A stretch of DNA of 64,000 nucleotides from Dromaius novaehollandiae (lineage: Eukaryota > Chordata > Aves > Casuariiformes > Dromaiidae), in assembly GCF_036370855.1 (NCBI RefSeq), contig NC_088098.1, positions 139,768,721 through 139,832,720 of the forward strand, read 5' to 3'. The stretch's first letter is position 1. Each line of letters opens with the position of its first letter. A program made the position numbers and the translations under genes. This document shows, piece by piece, positions 1 to 14,786 of the stretch. The notes below the pieces were generated by a model. The model did not search any database. It was not told the DNA's origin and saw only the letters and a program-made list of their open reading frames with translations.

Positions 1-538
1 TAAATGGCTTAAAGTTCTATAAATGTAATAAAAAAGCTCCCTACAAACAGGAAACTAAAAAGTTCCAAAGTTGGTAAAATGAACAAGGTCTCTTACTTCA
101 CACTAAATCCAAACGTGCATTTTCAGGATTCTTATGGAGAGCTTGTCAAATGCAAACAAGGAAGAATTGGCTGAGTTTTAAAAACTATGCAACTTAAAAA
201 ATGGCCTCATGATAAGAAACACAAGCTTCCTTCTCCTGTTAGTGTTATTAATTTGTAATGCTACTCCTCCATGCTGGTATTATATTGCACTCCAGCCTTT
301 CATTCTTCTTTCTGTGCAAAAGGAAAACATTTTTCTTCTCCAGGATGATAATCTAGATTAGAAGGCAATACCAGCAGCTTGTTAATTATACATATGCACA
401 AGGAGCACAACAGTTGCTCTGCTTGTCAAGAGGACTTAAAATATAAGCAGCAGCACAGGGCCAGAAAATATACTGATCTGGCAAACAGTGAGTCTTCTAT
501 CACAAGATTACAGGGAAAGAAAGGAAAGAAGGGAAAGT

Positions 539-565
539 GGGGGGGGGGGGGGAAGTGGGGGGGGG
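539..565 (+). repeat. G14 and G9 runs in a purine tract
   Basis: Two long G-runs (539-552 and 557-565) separated by AAGT, in a mostly purine stretch from about 511 to 582. They can supply four short G-tracts, so a G-quadruplex on the plus strand is possible. It lies in SHROOM2 intron 1, where this strand is the template. Confidence 0.75.
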
Positions 566-3540
566 AAGGAGAAAAGGAAAAAAGTGCAGCTCATTTACTA
601 ATAAGGAAATCCGACATGAAATTTATCAGCACATACTCAAACCCTCAGTAAAGGAAAAATAATAAGCGAAGTCACATTTTAATCAACTTCAACATTACAG
701 ATATTTTCAATACAATGAATGATGTATAAAAAGAAAAAACTAAGGGAACTCCATTTTACAGCATTTCTGAAGTTTCTAACAACACAGCCAAAAAAATATT
801 TAAACTCCAAATCTAACAATCAGCCTCCTTTCATGGAGAAACATTATTCTTAACCTACAAGGCCATATCAACCTTCTCAGAAGTAACAGCTATTTTCTGA
901 ATTAAAAAAAAAAACAAAAAAAAAAACACTAAAATAAAGCTGGCATGCTAAAACAACCAGAAAAAAAGATGACCAAAAAAACCCAAAACACAGATATGCC
1001 TTTACACAGATTTGTTTGAGACACCGCCTGCTTTTATACTGTGTTATTAAGGAAGAGAGAAAACCAAAGGGTAGTTCCACCACTAGGTGTAAGCCAACTC
1101 AAAGCAATCTTCTGGCACTGGACCAGAAAGTGAAGATGGATCTACCCTTGTGACAGGTCCTGGTTACATTCACTAGCCTCACAACACAACACCGCTCCCC
1201 TCCCAGTGCTCCCTTTGTGTCTGCTCTAGGGCAGCGGTGGGAAGCAGGCTCTGAACCACCCTAAGGTTCTTCACATGTGTGGGTGCAAAAAGGTTTATTC
1301 AATGCCTTCATGAGTTATGTCCCTGTTTCTGCAAACATGGTTTTGTACAGAACGTCCTGAACACAGCCTTGTAGCTACTTGAAGGCTCTCACAACCTTCC
1401 CATGACAGGCCACACCTGCTGTGAAACACACATCCTACAGTTCGCAAACTACAATGTGACAACCTGAGAAAGACTGAAGAACATTTAAGGCAATGTTTTG
1501 ACCCTTTCACCCCTAAGTAGAGGCCCTTTCCTTCGCTTTCAAGCATTCAGGGTTTTTTTGGAGTATTATTCTGCAATGTATTGAATACCATCGTTACATG
1601 AGAGCTACCTCAAGCATAAACTGTGTTAAAATATTTACAGTATTACAATATTAACACAGCTGAAATATTTACAGATGCCTAAGCCTATCAAATACACAGC
1701 TTGCCTTTGGGGAAAAAAAGCTGCAGTGTACAAAACTTGAGCTAGGGACACTCTCTCTGTTGTTTAGTGACTGACAAATTTGTGTATTATGCTGTGTATA
1801 ATTTCCAAACAGTCATATTCCAAAGGCTAGACAAACTAACCGGAGAATAGGAAACAAGGCAGAAATAATCCATTCAAAGGAGGCATTTTCTTCAGTGGTT
1901 GCAGAAACAGTTCTGTGGCCAAAGAGATAAAACAATCCCTCTTTTAAATAGACTGGAAGCATTCTAGAGCATTTAGGAATTATTTCTGGGTAATGTCTAA
2001 ACAAGCTGAAATTTAACAAGTTTTATTTTAAACTATTGGAAACTGCCACAGGACACCACTCATGAAAAGCTTGATTTCTTTTTCTTTTCTTTTTTTTTTT
2101 CTTTTTTAAAGGAAGCTGTACAGATTGCACAAGACAGGAGAACAAGCAAAATATTGCTACAGGCAATATATTAAACTCTGTGCCATAGTTTAAAAAAATC
2201 ACATATACCTATTTTGGTATTGGAGCATTGGAGCAATATTGTTTTTCATTTACTGTTTCTTTGCAACAGCAAAATAGGCTCACTTCCAAAGTATTTAATA
2301 CTAGAGTATATTTCTATTAAATCCACACAGTTCGCTGAGACACAAGGCAGGCTGAAGTGAGACACAACACGACTTTAGCAGCTTATTTCACTGGACTCAA
2401 GGAGCACTTTGAGGGAACGCTTGCAGAATGACTACTAGGATAGATAAGAAACTTCTTAGCTAAATTTGGCCAGCTCCCAAAATGAAATGGTTTAAAATAG
2501 TAGTTTGAGTTTGGACAGTGATTAGAAAACAAGCTATCTGGACCATGACATTTAACATTTGACTAGTGCAAAAATGAAAAAAAGAAAAAAGAGAAAAAAA
2601 AGAAAAAGGTATTTTGTTAAATATTTAATACAGAATAATTCTAATACAGAATATATTAACCAAGGAAAGAAGAGGACAAATCAAATTGCCTAGACTCCCT
2701 AGCAGGCTGCCTAAAGCTCAAGGTTAAAGTACAACTGACCCCACACAGAGCCATTTGAACACGTGCCAAATCTATGCAATAAGTGAGTAAATTTCATGCT
2801 CTGCTAGGGTGCCTTTCACATAATTCATTGACTTCATTTCAGATCAAAAGCACAAAAAGAAAAACTGTGCAGAGCATCTGATTACAGATGGCTTTTACTG
2901 ATGCTTTCTACTTAATCTCCTCTGGAATGCAAGGTCACAGCCCTCCCATATTTTAAAAAGGATCTATATACATACGCGCATTTAGCTATAGTCACTGTAC
3001 AAATAATATTTTGTTTTCTCATCTGAGCAACACAACCAAAACACTTTACTGCAGCCCAAACCCCCACCCACAGAACATGAACATGGTTGTATACCTTTAG
3101 ATGTGATCATACCTTCCATACTAATGATTGCCTAGAAAATAATTAAGATGCTTCCTATTCTTTAGTTACCTGTATTTCTATTACAGCCTGTAAAGGTGCA
3201 AGGGCTGGAGTGGTACACTCAGTGCTGCAACAAAATACTTTACTCCTCTAGGACTTGCCTGCCCAGGAGAAACCTGCATTATAAAGGTACATTGTTCCCT
3301 CCACCTTCTCTTCTGCCCACGGAACAAGTCTTTCTCCCCACATCTTGGCACCATGTCATGGAGCAGGTTTCAAATAATAAAATCCAGAAAATCCAAGGCC
3401 TGTTCACACTGGAGAAAAGACTCATTCTTCTCTCCAGTCTACGGCCTCCAAATCTTAAAGAAGAAGTAAGACAAGCCTGTTTTACTCCCCTTCTCCCAAA
3501 GATATTCTCCTTAGTAGAACTTCCCATCCACACAACAGGT

Positions 3541-3668
3541 AAAAAAAAAAAAAAAAATACATATGTATTTATTATATATATGTATATATATATACACATG
3601 TATGTATATATATGTATATATGTGTGTATATATATATGTATTTATTATATACACACACACACACACAC
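3541..3668. repeat. A17 run followed by TA/TG/CA simple repeats
   Basis: Seventeen A's lead into about 95 bp of alternating TATA, TGTA and ATAC units and a closing (AC) run. The TA-rich part is nearly self-complementary and can form a cruciform. Typical of a variable microsatellite. Confidence 0.9.
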
Positions 3669-6600
3669 TCTGAACTTCTCATCCAAGATTTATTAAGACA
3701 CTTACTGCTGGATATGCCTTTCTGTTGGCAAAGAACAGATTATGTATCATAATTAATCCACAAAAGCGTAATGATTTAAAATCTGTTCTTCCTATCATTA
3801 AAGAGTTCAGCAACCGTGAAAACATAAAGCTGAAGCTGGTCAAAATATTTTACTTGAAAATATGTTAAAGCAAACATCCTTTGAAAATAAAAATGCACAG
3901 AGAACTTATTGAAAAATCTTCTTAGTTGGTTGTTGTTATTGTGTTGGCCCTCTCTGTTTTAGTAGGCAAAGGAAAAGGAGGTGAATAGAGAGGAAAAGTA
4001 TTTTGCTTTCCTGTTCTAGAACTCCAGAAGATTTTTATTTTTTCAGTTTTCTTACAATCAGCATTTTTCCAAATCACAACTAACAATTTCAGTAACAATA
4101 ACCACGTGAATTCTTCCACACAAAAGTAGTTCTTTTTATTTCTCAGTTCAATGTGCAAATGTTTTAATACAAGACACAGTTCTGGTTCTCTGAATAAACT
4201 TTGAACTCCAGTAATGGTAAAGTCTTTTGAGATCTAGTATCAAAAGCATTACTTTGGATGAAAGTAATAATCCTAGAAAAGCCAACTGCATGGCTATTTT
4301 CTTCCTTTGTTTTTGAAAGGGTCAAGCTCTTGGACTTTGAGACCTCCTGTTTTTACATTCTTAGCTCATTTGGCTAGAACTAGCTGCTCTAAGTAACTCT
4401 TTGATTCACAGTTTAAAATGTGAAAGGTTGATGAAGATGAAGATGTTCAGGTAAAGGTAATCTTCATCTTGGGGGCCTTTCTTCCCTCTTTCTGTTTGCA
4501 ATAAGTGCACACACCATGTGCTTGTATATGCCACAAGTGTAGCAAACTAAAAGAAAAGAGTATTTTCAGGTTCAAAAGTCAAGTCCCTCAAAGATTAGGA
4601 AATCAAGATCTGCAGTTGACTGCACAAACAATGAAAAACTTGCATCATCATGCTCTTTTAGAGCATTAGTCAAGCAGCAGGATCTCAGTCTACTAGGCAC
4701 TGTAAGAATATAGTTCAAGGAGACTGTTTCTTCATCCAGAGAATTTAGAATTGAAGCACATGGCAAGATACATTACAGTTAATCAGAACACTGAGAAATA
4801 TGTGGTCACTGTACACCTGACATTTAATTTTTGCCAGGTTTTTATGATCACCACCACAGCAGAAGAGAGTCTTATAGAAAGATTAATGAAGTACTGACTC
4901 AATCCTGTATAGTGAGCATCCAGTTCAAGAGAAGTACAAAGAAAACAAAAACATATTCCTTAAACAAGCAAGCAACTGAAATTAAAATTGTGGTCCAATA
5001 AGAAGCAGAAATCACAACTCCGTAGCAGCTTACAGAAGACAAGCTAATTATCTTTCAAACAAGAATGAAGTCGATGAAGAAACATAGAGAGGTAATGCCA
5101 ATCCAAGCAAAGGTAGTTTCAGTTCTTTCACGCCCTTCTTGACTTGTTCTACAGCTCTGAGCCACTGATCAGCAGGTCCAGCTCTTTGACCTTCTGTACA
5201 GATGACTCACAAAGCTTCCTCTGCTACATCATCAGGTGAGAAAGTGTCCCCAAGCATGCGTACATAAATGGGATGAAGGTAAGAAATCACATACCTGCTC
5301 TCAGATCAGGGACTTGAAGCATGACCAGGCTACAATTCCAGGCAGAGCTCCCCTTGAATTCCAGGCAGAATTTAGTAGGTCTCTACTGATCACATATAAA
5401 CTGCAGCATTTCAAAAGAGCCAAGATTTGTACAAACATGGAAGATTTCCATGATCAAAAACAGGCATCAACTCTTTGGGCCAACTGGCTGCACTGTCTGA
5501 CTGTCCCCATAGCGTAAATTTTTTTTTTCCTTAGATTCACTCTGAAGCTCTCTGGTTTCAACTTACACCTGTAGGTTACGTCCTAAAATCCTGGCAGGCC
5601 AAGACAGGGTAGTATTTTCAAGAAACACATCCTTAATAAATAATATCATATTTTCCCCTTATTATATAATTAAGTGTGCTGCTCAAATTCTCAAAACACC
5701 AGCACAGAGTCAAAGACTAAACTGTGGAAGCCAATAGTAAAGATATATGGCTTCGATGCTGTGGAGAGAACTGTGCTTTTAACTCCAACTGTTGCCAAGA
5801 AAATCATCTCTTGTGATGCACACTCAACACCAGTTTGCATTGTGACTGACTCCTTGAATTTCTAGCAGCCCATCAGTGCAAGAAAGCATTTCTCTCTAGT
5901 TTACACCTAAGGCTTTTCAAGAGGTCCCCCCACAACCCAGAACTGCAGGGGTTGCCAGCTGAACCTGTGCCTAACTTGAATTCAGCAGAGTAAGAGTTGC
6001 TAACTTGAATCATTCCCTTTTCTCTTACTCCAGCCCAGTCCTGGCTCGAGTTTCTGTCCTGCACAATCTCTTTCGAACAAATAAATATGTGGGCAGAGGG
6101 GAAACAGGCAGAACAATCAGATAGCTTTCCTCAGGGGGAAACTTCTAGCACCTCACTTCCACTGCTTTGCTTACCTGCTTCATGGTAAGCAAAACCATGA
6201 ACATCGCCTGTGTATATGGCTGGCAGTTCAAAAATTAAAGAAAATTAGAAATATCTGACAAATGCTTTCTTAAAATTATTTAAGAGCAAGTCTATCCCTA
6301 CAGAAACAAACAAACAAACAAAAAACACATTAAAACAACTTGGGAGAAAGACAAGCAAAACAATCTAAATGCATTCACACCAGGGAGGAGAATCTCAAGC
6401 TCTGATTCTCAAATGAGAATCAACAAAAGGAAAGATTTGGGCACTTTTCTGAGTATTTAACTTTGCAGTAATTAAAAATAATCATAATAATGCACACACA
6501 CAAACGAAGTGATCTTGAGAAAATCATCCAAATAATCCAAGCTGTTCAAAAACCCTCTCCTTATCCTGCTGATTACACGTACAAGTGGACAATAAGAAAT

Positions 6601-9600
6601 TAAAGCTCCTTCATTCTCGACTGCTTTGAGTCAATTAGTCCCATAGTAATCAGATTAACATTAGATGAAAGATGCTGTTCAGTTATCACTAATAAGTAAA
6701 GCTGTTGTAAGAAACTTTATTTGTAACCTCTTTTAGCAGTCTAAACAGAGAGGCCAAAAATTCAAGACACATGAAAGCAGAATTGCAACAGTCCTTCACC
6801 TTTGGGAACAGGATCCTTTAGGTCAGGCCTCAGACACACTTCGCAGAGTTGCACAAGGTAGTTTGACAGGTATCTCTTCATGCTATTTTTCTTCTGCAGA
6901 TAGCAAACCAATCATCAAGGCAGTCAAGAAGAGCAATTTTTCACAAATCCTGAATTCAAACATAAATGAGGAAAGGGAAATGGAGATGTGGGGGCAAGCA
7001 GACCAGCTTCTATAAATCTCCTCTCCTGAAGAAGCAGACCCAAGTGCACATTATAGCATAGGTCTGACACATTGAGGGGGGTTGTTTGTTCTGGGGGGGA
7101 GAGAGGAGACAAAGAGAAGAATGTAAATGAAATGTTAAATCTAACCCAAGTCTGCAGCACAGCAGCTAAGACAAAGCAGCAGAGATCTGGATATTGTACT
7201 TACTGAATCAGCTAAAGAGGTCTAAACAAAATGACTCTCAGAACTAGAGCTACAGAATTCCAGGCATACAGTAGCTGGCTCCTGGCCAAGGATAACTTGC
7301 TAAAAATAAGATCTAGAAAAACTGGAAGGCAAGAATGTCTACTGCAATACAGAACTAGAAAAGGGCCAGATACTCCTGCACACATAACTACCTAACTACA
7401 AACTTGCTCTGTCTTCAGCAAGGGCATGCCAAGAATAAAACCTTCAACTGACAAATGGGGTAATAGTCTATAGATGTATGAAAATGAGAAAAATTTGCCA
7501 TTTGGGAGTTTTAGAAACATGGCAGAAACGTTTATTTTACATTAATATTCTCTCTTCACCAGTACCACTAGTAAACTTCATAAAACTTGATGCAAAAATA
7601 AAATGGGCAACTTGAATGACTATGTCAGTTTCTCTCAACTAGATGCTAAATAAAAAGTATTATTTCTGTGAATTTTTCTTCCCTTTCATTTTCGAAAATT
7701 CAAGATCTTAAAGTCAAGACAACTGGCACTTGAAGAGAACGAAAGAATATTTTTAAGTTACAATTTCATGGGTAGGAGTTTTCAGTGTTTTTTTTTTTCT
7801 TTTTTCCAACATCCTTCATCTGTGTAGGAAAGTTACTGTTAGAGTAATGATGCAAGACAAAACCATAGATGAGAGAACTAAAAGAACAGGCTATCATCAG
7901 TATAAGATAAGTTGCTTGGCCCTGAAAAGTAGCTCCTTGCTATCCTTTGCATTAAGGAAAACTCCAACTAGTAGCAAAGAGAGCATTTCCCTCCTTCCCC
8001 CATCCTTCCCCTTCCAGCCTCCTCCCTCACAGTTAAAATCCCACTGATATGAAACCTTTGGGTGGAGTCATCGAACATCTTCAGCAAAGAAGCTTGCCTT
8101 TTTCCTAGATAAATGACTTGGCTGAACTAAAGAATCTCCTTTCGCTATTAAAAAAATCAACAATAATTGCAGTTGTAAGAAAAATCCCAGAATCTAGAAA
8201 ACAAACAAAAAAACCCTCTACTGAATTAGACGTCCAAGAGTCAGCAAATCTTAAGAGTTTATTTAAAGAGAATTGTCACTCAAATATCAGCAAACTGCAT
8301 GGATCACCTGAAAGCGAACTAAAGAACGTAAATCAGGTGACTACTGTTGCTTCCCCAGCAAAATTCGAACTCTAGCTCTTTACAAAATATCGAGGCAGCT
8401 GAATTTCAGCTGAGTTGTTAAAAACGGCTGCATGCATTTAATTAAGTCAAAATCTAAGCCAGATGGCACATACTGCTTTTCCAATAGACTGGATGCTGTC
8501 ACAAGAGGCACTGCTTAAGCATTCCTTGATGATTTCTGGCACCAGTGGCTACAAAATCTCTTCCTACCATCTACCATACACCCCTCCTTTTTTTTTTCCC
8601 CAGTCACCAAGCCTTTAAAGAGGGTGGAGAGGAAGAAAAAGAGAGCCCCTGAGATAAATTGACTCAGTGTGTGGAATGCAAGGCAAACATTCCTGTGCAA
8701 ATTCAGATTTATTTTCTTTAGAAAACTCCAGCGGCAAGAGAAACCCCCAGTTGTTGGTCTTTGCCTTATACCCCCTAAGGTCATCATCAGTCTTACAGAG
8801 AGAAAATAAAAATAGGTAACTACTTTTAAGGTACTGTACACCAGAATATGTTGATACTTTAGCTAGTCATAAATACAAATGAGCTGGCTAAAAAAGGCCT
8901 CAAGAATGTGGAAGTGTATGGCTGAAAGGAAATAACAACATCTCATCTCTGAACTGCAAAACCTCTCAGTAAATAATGATATTGTAGGCTTTCGTGGTCA
9001 ACGTGTAGGCAGTGAACTCGCTCTACCCTTCCAAAAGACTGAAAATACAGCAAGTTGTCATCTGATTGTAGTCAGCCAGTTATACCAGACTGGGCCAGAA
9101 CCAGGTGGCGATATTTACTTCCAAACTGTGCATTCCAATACATGGAAATAAACACAGAAACCATGAGCTGTAACGCTCGCCATACCTCTCAGTACTTGCG
9201 CAAGGCAGACGCAGTGCCTAGTAGGGTATTTCTGGAAGGTGGTGGGGATGAAGAAAAGCCATCAGAAGTTAAGCAATTACACATATGAAAAACATACAAC
9301 TGGTAAAACGTATCAGCTTGATTTTTACCTTGAAATTTTTATGCTCCAAAATTACTGAAACAGTTGCCATACTGCTTCTGAAAGGACTCATGAAGATATC
9401 TAGAGCAAACAGTAGGAACCCACCATTATGCATTATGAGTAGACAAAAAGGAAGGCTCAAAGACTCTTCCTCATATTCTCTGTCTCCATCAAATCACTTG
9501 GAAAAGTGAATGATAGCGAGCATATCTCATTATTTTGAATAAAGTAACACACTAAATGCACATAGAAAAAGACGTAAGACTATAATTTTAGGTTATTTCT

Positions 9601-10009
9601 AACTGAATGCTCCTCTACTGAGGAGAATTATAATTGTCAGTGGTTTACTTAAGTTCTTAATTTTGATTGTTATTTTTGTACATATCTAATCACACCTTTC
9701 TTTAAAAAAAATTTACACATTTGCATTGAATATCTTACTGCTTGTTCAATTTGTTAAAAAAGATTACCAGCACTACTGAGAACAAAAACACATCTGCTGA
9801 AAAGGGTGGATGTGTTTAACAATTGCAGCAGAACAATCCTTCTCTCCTGGTTAGTTTAAAGCTCCATTAATCTTAATGCAAAACAAAACAGTTTCCTTTA
9901 ACAGCTAGATTCTTGACCTTGAGCTGTTCCAATGCTGGAATAGGAGGGACACGGACCAAGTACAACTGAGAGCTGGAGAATAAAAACATACAGAATAGAC
10001 AGCAGGAGC

Positions 10010-10030
10010 GGGGAGTGGGGGGGAGTGGGG
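10010..10030 (+). repeat. G-quadruplex-prone tract
   Basis: GGGG, AGT, GGGGGGG, AGT, GGGG. The middle run can supply two G-tracts, giving four tracts with loops of three, one and three bases. It lies in SHROOM2 intron 1 on the template strand. Confidence 0.65.
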
Positions 10031-13000
10031 CGGAAAATCATCCTTGTGAAAGACTACCATCTCCCCTGCTGCTATGAAACTGGGACAGTGTCATTTGCCT
10101 TACGTTTCACCCTCAAAATATTTTTTTTACTCATTTTCACATACAGTTCAAAAGATGAATAATCAAGAGAAGACCAAGAACAGGCTAATGTCCTCCAAGT
10201 TACTCATCTCAGCACTGTCCCATGTCATTAGCCATTAGAATACTTACAAAGTAAACTTGCAAATCAAATCCAGGCTACTAGGGAGCCTTATTTACAGTGT
10301 GAAAAAATAAAAGCTACAGATGCTTTCTTTAGACACTAAAGATGTTTCTTATTTAAATCCTTTAATTTTCTTGATACAACACAGATTGCCTCAAAACACA
10401 TTTACTAAATGAATCCAACTCAGACTAACTACAAAATAAGGCCATTAAATTTAAAAATATTCTTAGAAGTCAATAATCACAGGGCTTCCTACGTATAGCT
10501 CTTACACTCCCCTACCCACTCCTTTTCCATTACTGTACCTGTTTACATTACTAAATAAATGCTTAGCACAGTAGAGTCCAAAGAGTAAAATCTGTCCTTG
10601 TTACCAGGGCATTATCATGTAAGTGACAGACCCAGGTGGCAGAATTAACTTGAGCCCTCTCTAAAATGGCATTAAATTGTCTGTGATTTATGTTAATACT
10701 TTAGATTGCATTAAAGTATGATTTCCCCATTGCATCTTGCACGGAACAAATTTAATCACCTGACACTTACTGTTTATCCAGCATTGACTGTGGTTAAGAA
10801 GACAGCATGCAGTAGTTTCTGCACCAGGATTTCTAGCTCTCACACATGAGTCACCCAAAAGAACCGAGTCCTCGAGCCAGGATTCATTTGAAGTTATTGC
10901 TAGAGGTGGGCTCTAGGTTGAGCAAAGACTGGCGAGTCATTCAAAATTAGAGCTTACAAAAGTTTTAGAGGCCTCCTCTTGCAGAATTTTAACTGGACTA
11001 AGGATAAGGCCTAATTTTGCTTAGAGACACTGGAGATTCCCATTTGACGGAGCTTTTGCTTTAGTTGACAGACTGACAGACATCGTTTATGACACAGGGA
11101 CAATGCTGTCATTATGATTATTTATACAAATGAGATTTTCTTCTATAGGTACAGAACGCAGTTTGTAGTACTAGAGGTACTCTGAAGGCTTAATTGTTCT
11201 CTTAATGAAAGTATAACCCTTATTTTTCGCATGAGATGAAGGGATGCTTCAGACAGTCTTCTGTGTTGACTCAGATACACGTTGGCCAAAATCATTACTG
11301 TTTACCATACAGTTCTACATTGTTTAAAATCCCATACCAAAGTGCTCATTATTTCATTAGGAATAGTTATGTGGTTCTTTTAAAGCCCAAAGAATTTATT
11401 ATTCTTAACAACTTATTAATTAATCAGCAGTACCGGTGCAACTAGAGTGACAGAACTAGCTTCATATTCAACCTTCAACAGTTCCTTCAGTGTTAAAACC
11501 CAAGGTAATTCCTGCTATGCGAAGGAAATGACAGTCTTACGATCTCCTCATTTGATGGGAGGCAGAAGCTGTATAGCCTCGGTGCAGCTTTCTGTGGACT
11601 CAACCCCATTTGGCTATATAACGCTCTTTAAAAGACTTTCTACCCAAGACAAGTCATCTGTATAAAACTTTTTGTTCCAAAACCAAGAAAGTGGTCACTA
11701 TCATAAACACTTCATGCTAAGTAATTCTTTAACCAAGTGGCCTCCTCCATCTTCCTCAACTTGGAACGGAAGAAACTGTATAATGCAGCAACTGAAACAG
11801 CAGAGCAAACACAGCAGGTGGTCCTGCCTTAGAAGACATCCACCAACGGATTTTGAAATTTTACACTTACCCTGGTACGCACCCAAATACATTAAAGAGC
11901 CTAAAATGTTAAACATCAGAAGCAAACCAAACATTTACAAAATACAAGGTCTATTATTTTGGACAAACCTTGCTGCAATCACAGAGGAATGTTTCCTTTG
12001 GCTGCTGTTGTGTTCACTTGCATTTATTTATACAGAGAAAAAAAAGCACACAATATTTTCTTACCTTTTTCTTCTAATAGTCTACAGATTATACAAAAAG
12101 GTAAAATGGTAAAGCTGGAAACTAGACTTCTGTTTTCTACTGAACAGGTCAGCAGCAAAAAAATGATAACAGGATCTCTCAGTTACAGAAGAGAGAGGGT
12201 CCATTAACTACAAAATTCTCAAAGTTTCCTTTGCAAAAAGTTTCCATACAAACAAATGGCAAAAATAAAAATCAAATATCAAAAGATATTGTTTTTTTAC
12301 CATGACACTTTTACGATGATCTAATTTATAGTAATAACAGAGATGATGACTCTCTTCTTTCTTTGAAGGTACTCAAGACTGTACTGGGCAAGTATCTCTG
12401 TGTGAAAGGCTTAAAAAACAGATATCCTTGATAGGTTGGTCTTTAGTAGGATTCTCCAGAACAAACCATAAGCACAAATATCTTCTCACTTTTTAATAAT
12501 GCAATAGAGAGATCTCTGTTGGGCCTATACTTGGAAAAGATCCAGAAATATCAAACACAAACTGAACAAACCCACAAGATAACAAGTTTTTGCTTTGCCC
12601 ATTTCTCTACATTTTATTTCAAGTTTTGTTATACTAATATTATCTGCTTACATTTAAATTCAACAAATCCAATGATAGGAATGGACAGAAAACTATCCGC
12701 AAGCACCTCTCAGCCTAAATGCTTTGTAGCTTCCTTCGTGCACAAACACAAGCAGTATGTAATCAAAATTAGCCCATTTACAGGAACACAACTGATCAAA
12801 CCCACAGCTCAGCTAAGAAGCCAGCCTGCTGTATTTCCCAATCAGTCAGCCCACACATTATGTTGGGAGTAAAAATATTTTCTTCCTAAGTAAAGCATAG
12901 TTGAGTTCATAGAGAGACAAATGAACAAGGGTGTGACAAAGTAACAGAAAGAGGAGACTGCAAAGGAAGCCTGAGTCTTGAACTGAAGTGTCTTTAGCCA

Positions 13001-13033
13001 AAATGAGATTCCAAGAAGAGGTGCTTTCTTTGA

Positions 13034-13055
13034 CAGATCCTGAGAGCAGGATCTG
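13034..13055. repeat. Perfect 9-bp inverted repeat with 4-base loop
   Basis: CAGATCCTG and CAGGATCTG flank AGAG, forming a clean short hairpin on either strand. Pairing does not extend beyond the nine pairs, so it is too short for a microRNA precursor. Confidence 0.8.
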
Positions 13056-14629
13056 GGCCCTTGGGTAAAACCTAGTTCACAGCATAACGTTGTGTGCCTT
13101 GATTTCCCAACAATCTCAATTTTGGCACAAATTACCTTGAAAAATAATCTTTATGCAAAGACTTGTCATTTCAGAAAGCCCAATCACAACTCAGAACTTT
13201 TCCTGAAATAAGAGAAGGGAAACAAAATTTTAACTATGGCTTTAATACAAAATAAAAGACAGTTTCCTAGAACCTGACAAAAGCAAAAGACGTCCATGCT
13301 TGGATGTTGCTAGATAAGTCAATTACATTGTCTAAGCATTTAGAGAAATGGAACAAAACACACAGGCAATGCTACACCAATGGACAGGAAAAGAAGAAAA
13401 TATTGAAAAACCACACAAAGCATTATTAATTTATGCAAGTACTTTTGGGCTCAGCATTCCTGAAATAACAAGCCTCAGCAACAGAAGGAGAACTGAAAAA
13501 AGCTTGTAAGAATAATGTGACAAGACTGTTCAAATGCAAGATGTATTGAACAGGAACACAACAAGTAGGAGTTTCTTATTTGAGAACTAGCTGCCTTCTG
13601 GGGAAAAGATGGGGCCAAATATCTGATTAAGCAATAATTTAAAGAATACTTAATAATGTATAAAGAAAGAATTGGGATATGCACTCTTATTGTGCAAGAC
13701 TACACAAAAAAAAATAAAAGGCGAGTATGTTCAAATTTTGCTGGCAATTATCCCTGACTGGAAAATAGGATCAAGTTCTTGCATTATAAACAAAGTATAG
13801 TAGCACTTATGGAATGAAAAATACAGCTGCTTGTTAAAACTGCTTTTGACCAGGTGTCTGTGAGATCAAGCACATCACTCACACTGCAAATCAGGTTCTA
13901 TTTCAAGTAACCCTCTACAGAGCATTAGTATCATACAACTTTTTAAGTTAGCAGGAAAAGCTGAATACAGAATAATCACAATGCTGCTATTCTCAAGAAT
14001 GCCTAGAACTGAACTAGAAACTTTCAGAGATCAAAAGAGGAAGCTCTTTATTTGGTCTGGGAAGCCAAGATCAATAACTTGAAGCTGCAGTCGCTAACTG
14101 CAGATCCCGAGCAGTGATCTATGTATAACACGCAGGCACAGAACAAGAAGCTCTGCTGGCACTAACAGCTAAGTGAAACAATCTGTGAAATTTTCAGGAA
14201 AAAAGGGTGTTTCAGAGAAAGTCAGAGAAATTCGCACATACCAGAGTAATTTCTTACAAAAGGAAAAATAAGTAGAACAGTCACAAACTGAAGCATCAGC
14301 AAGAGGGAAGGAAAGAAACCTGCAACAAATCAAGACCCGACTATGTTTTAAAGCAACTCATAGATTAGCATACCAAAAACTGGAGAGTATAACCCATCAT
14401 TCAGAGCAACCTTGCTACCTCAATTGACAGTCCTGAGAAATTCAGGCAAGTACATGACCACTGTAGTTTCTACCAACTTACGCCCTACAGAAGAGATGGC
14501 AGTAGTACACACAGCAAACAGCTGGATTTCTGCTGGTTTCTGTCTCACCGTTCTATTACAATTCTTTGAAGGACTCAACATGAGGAAGAATTACCCAAGC
14601 AATACACAATACTCTTTCTTTTTTTTTTC

Positions 14630-14745
14630 TTCAAAAAGAGTTTGACAGTGTCTCATACCAAAAGCTGTTAAAGAAACTAAGCTCTTAAAGGGTAAGAAAA
14701 AAGTCCTCTCATAAATACCCAGTTAAAAGAAAACAAAAAAGAGAG

Positions 14746-14786
<41 letters not shown>

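Noticed and set aside
5045..5300. Minus-strand stretch of about 85 codons with one internal stop that reads like a protein (for example DQWLRAVEQVKKGVKEL)
   Set aside because: One stop in 85 codons is not rare by chance, the frame breaks on both sides, and I could not match it to any family. It is not the missing SHROOM2 PDZ exon.
8340..8400. TTCGAA-containing stretch considered as a tRNA B-box
   Set aside because: No A-box at the right distance and no cloverleaf pairing; the same holds for similar motifs near 43880 and 52450.
11672..12112. 146-codon plus-strand frame in SHROOM2 intron 1
   Set aside because: Composition looks like translated AT-rich intron; there is no domain, signal peptide or supporting sites.
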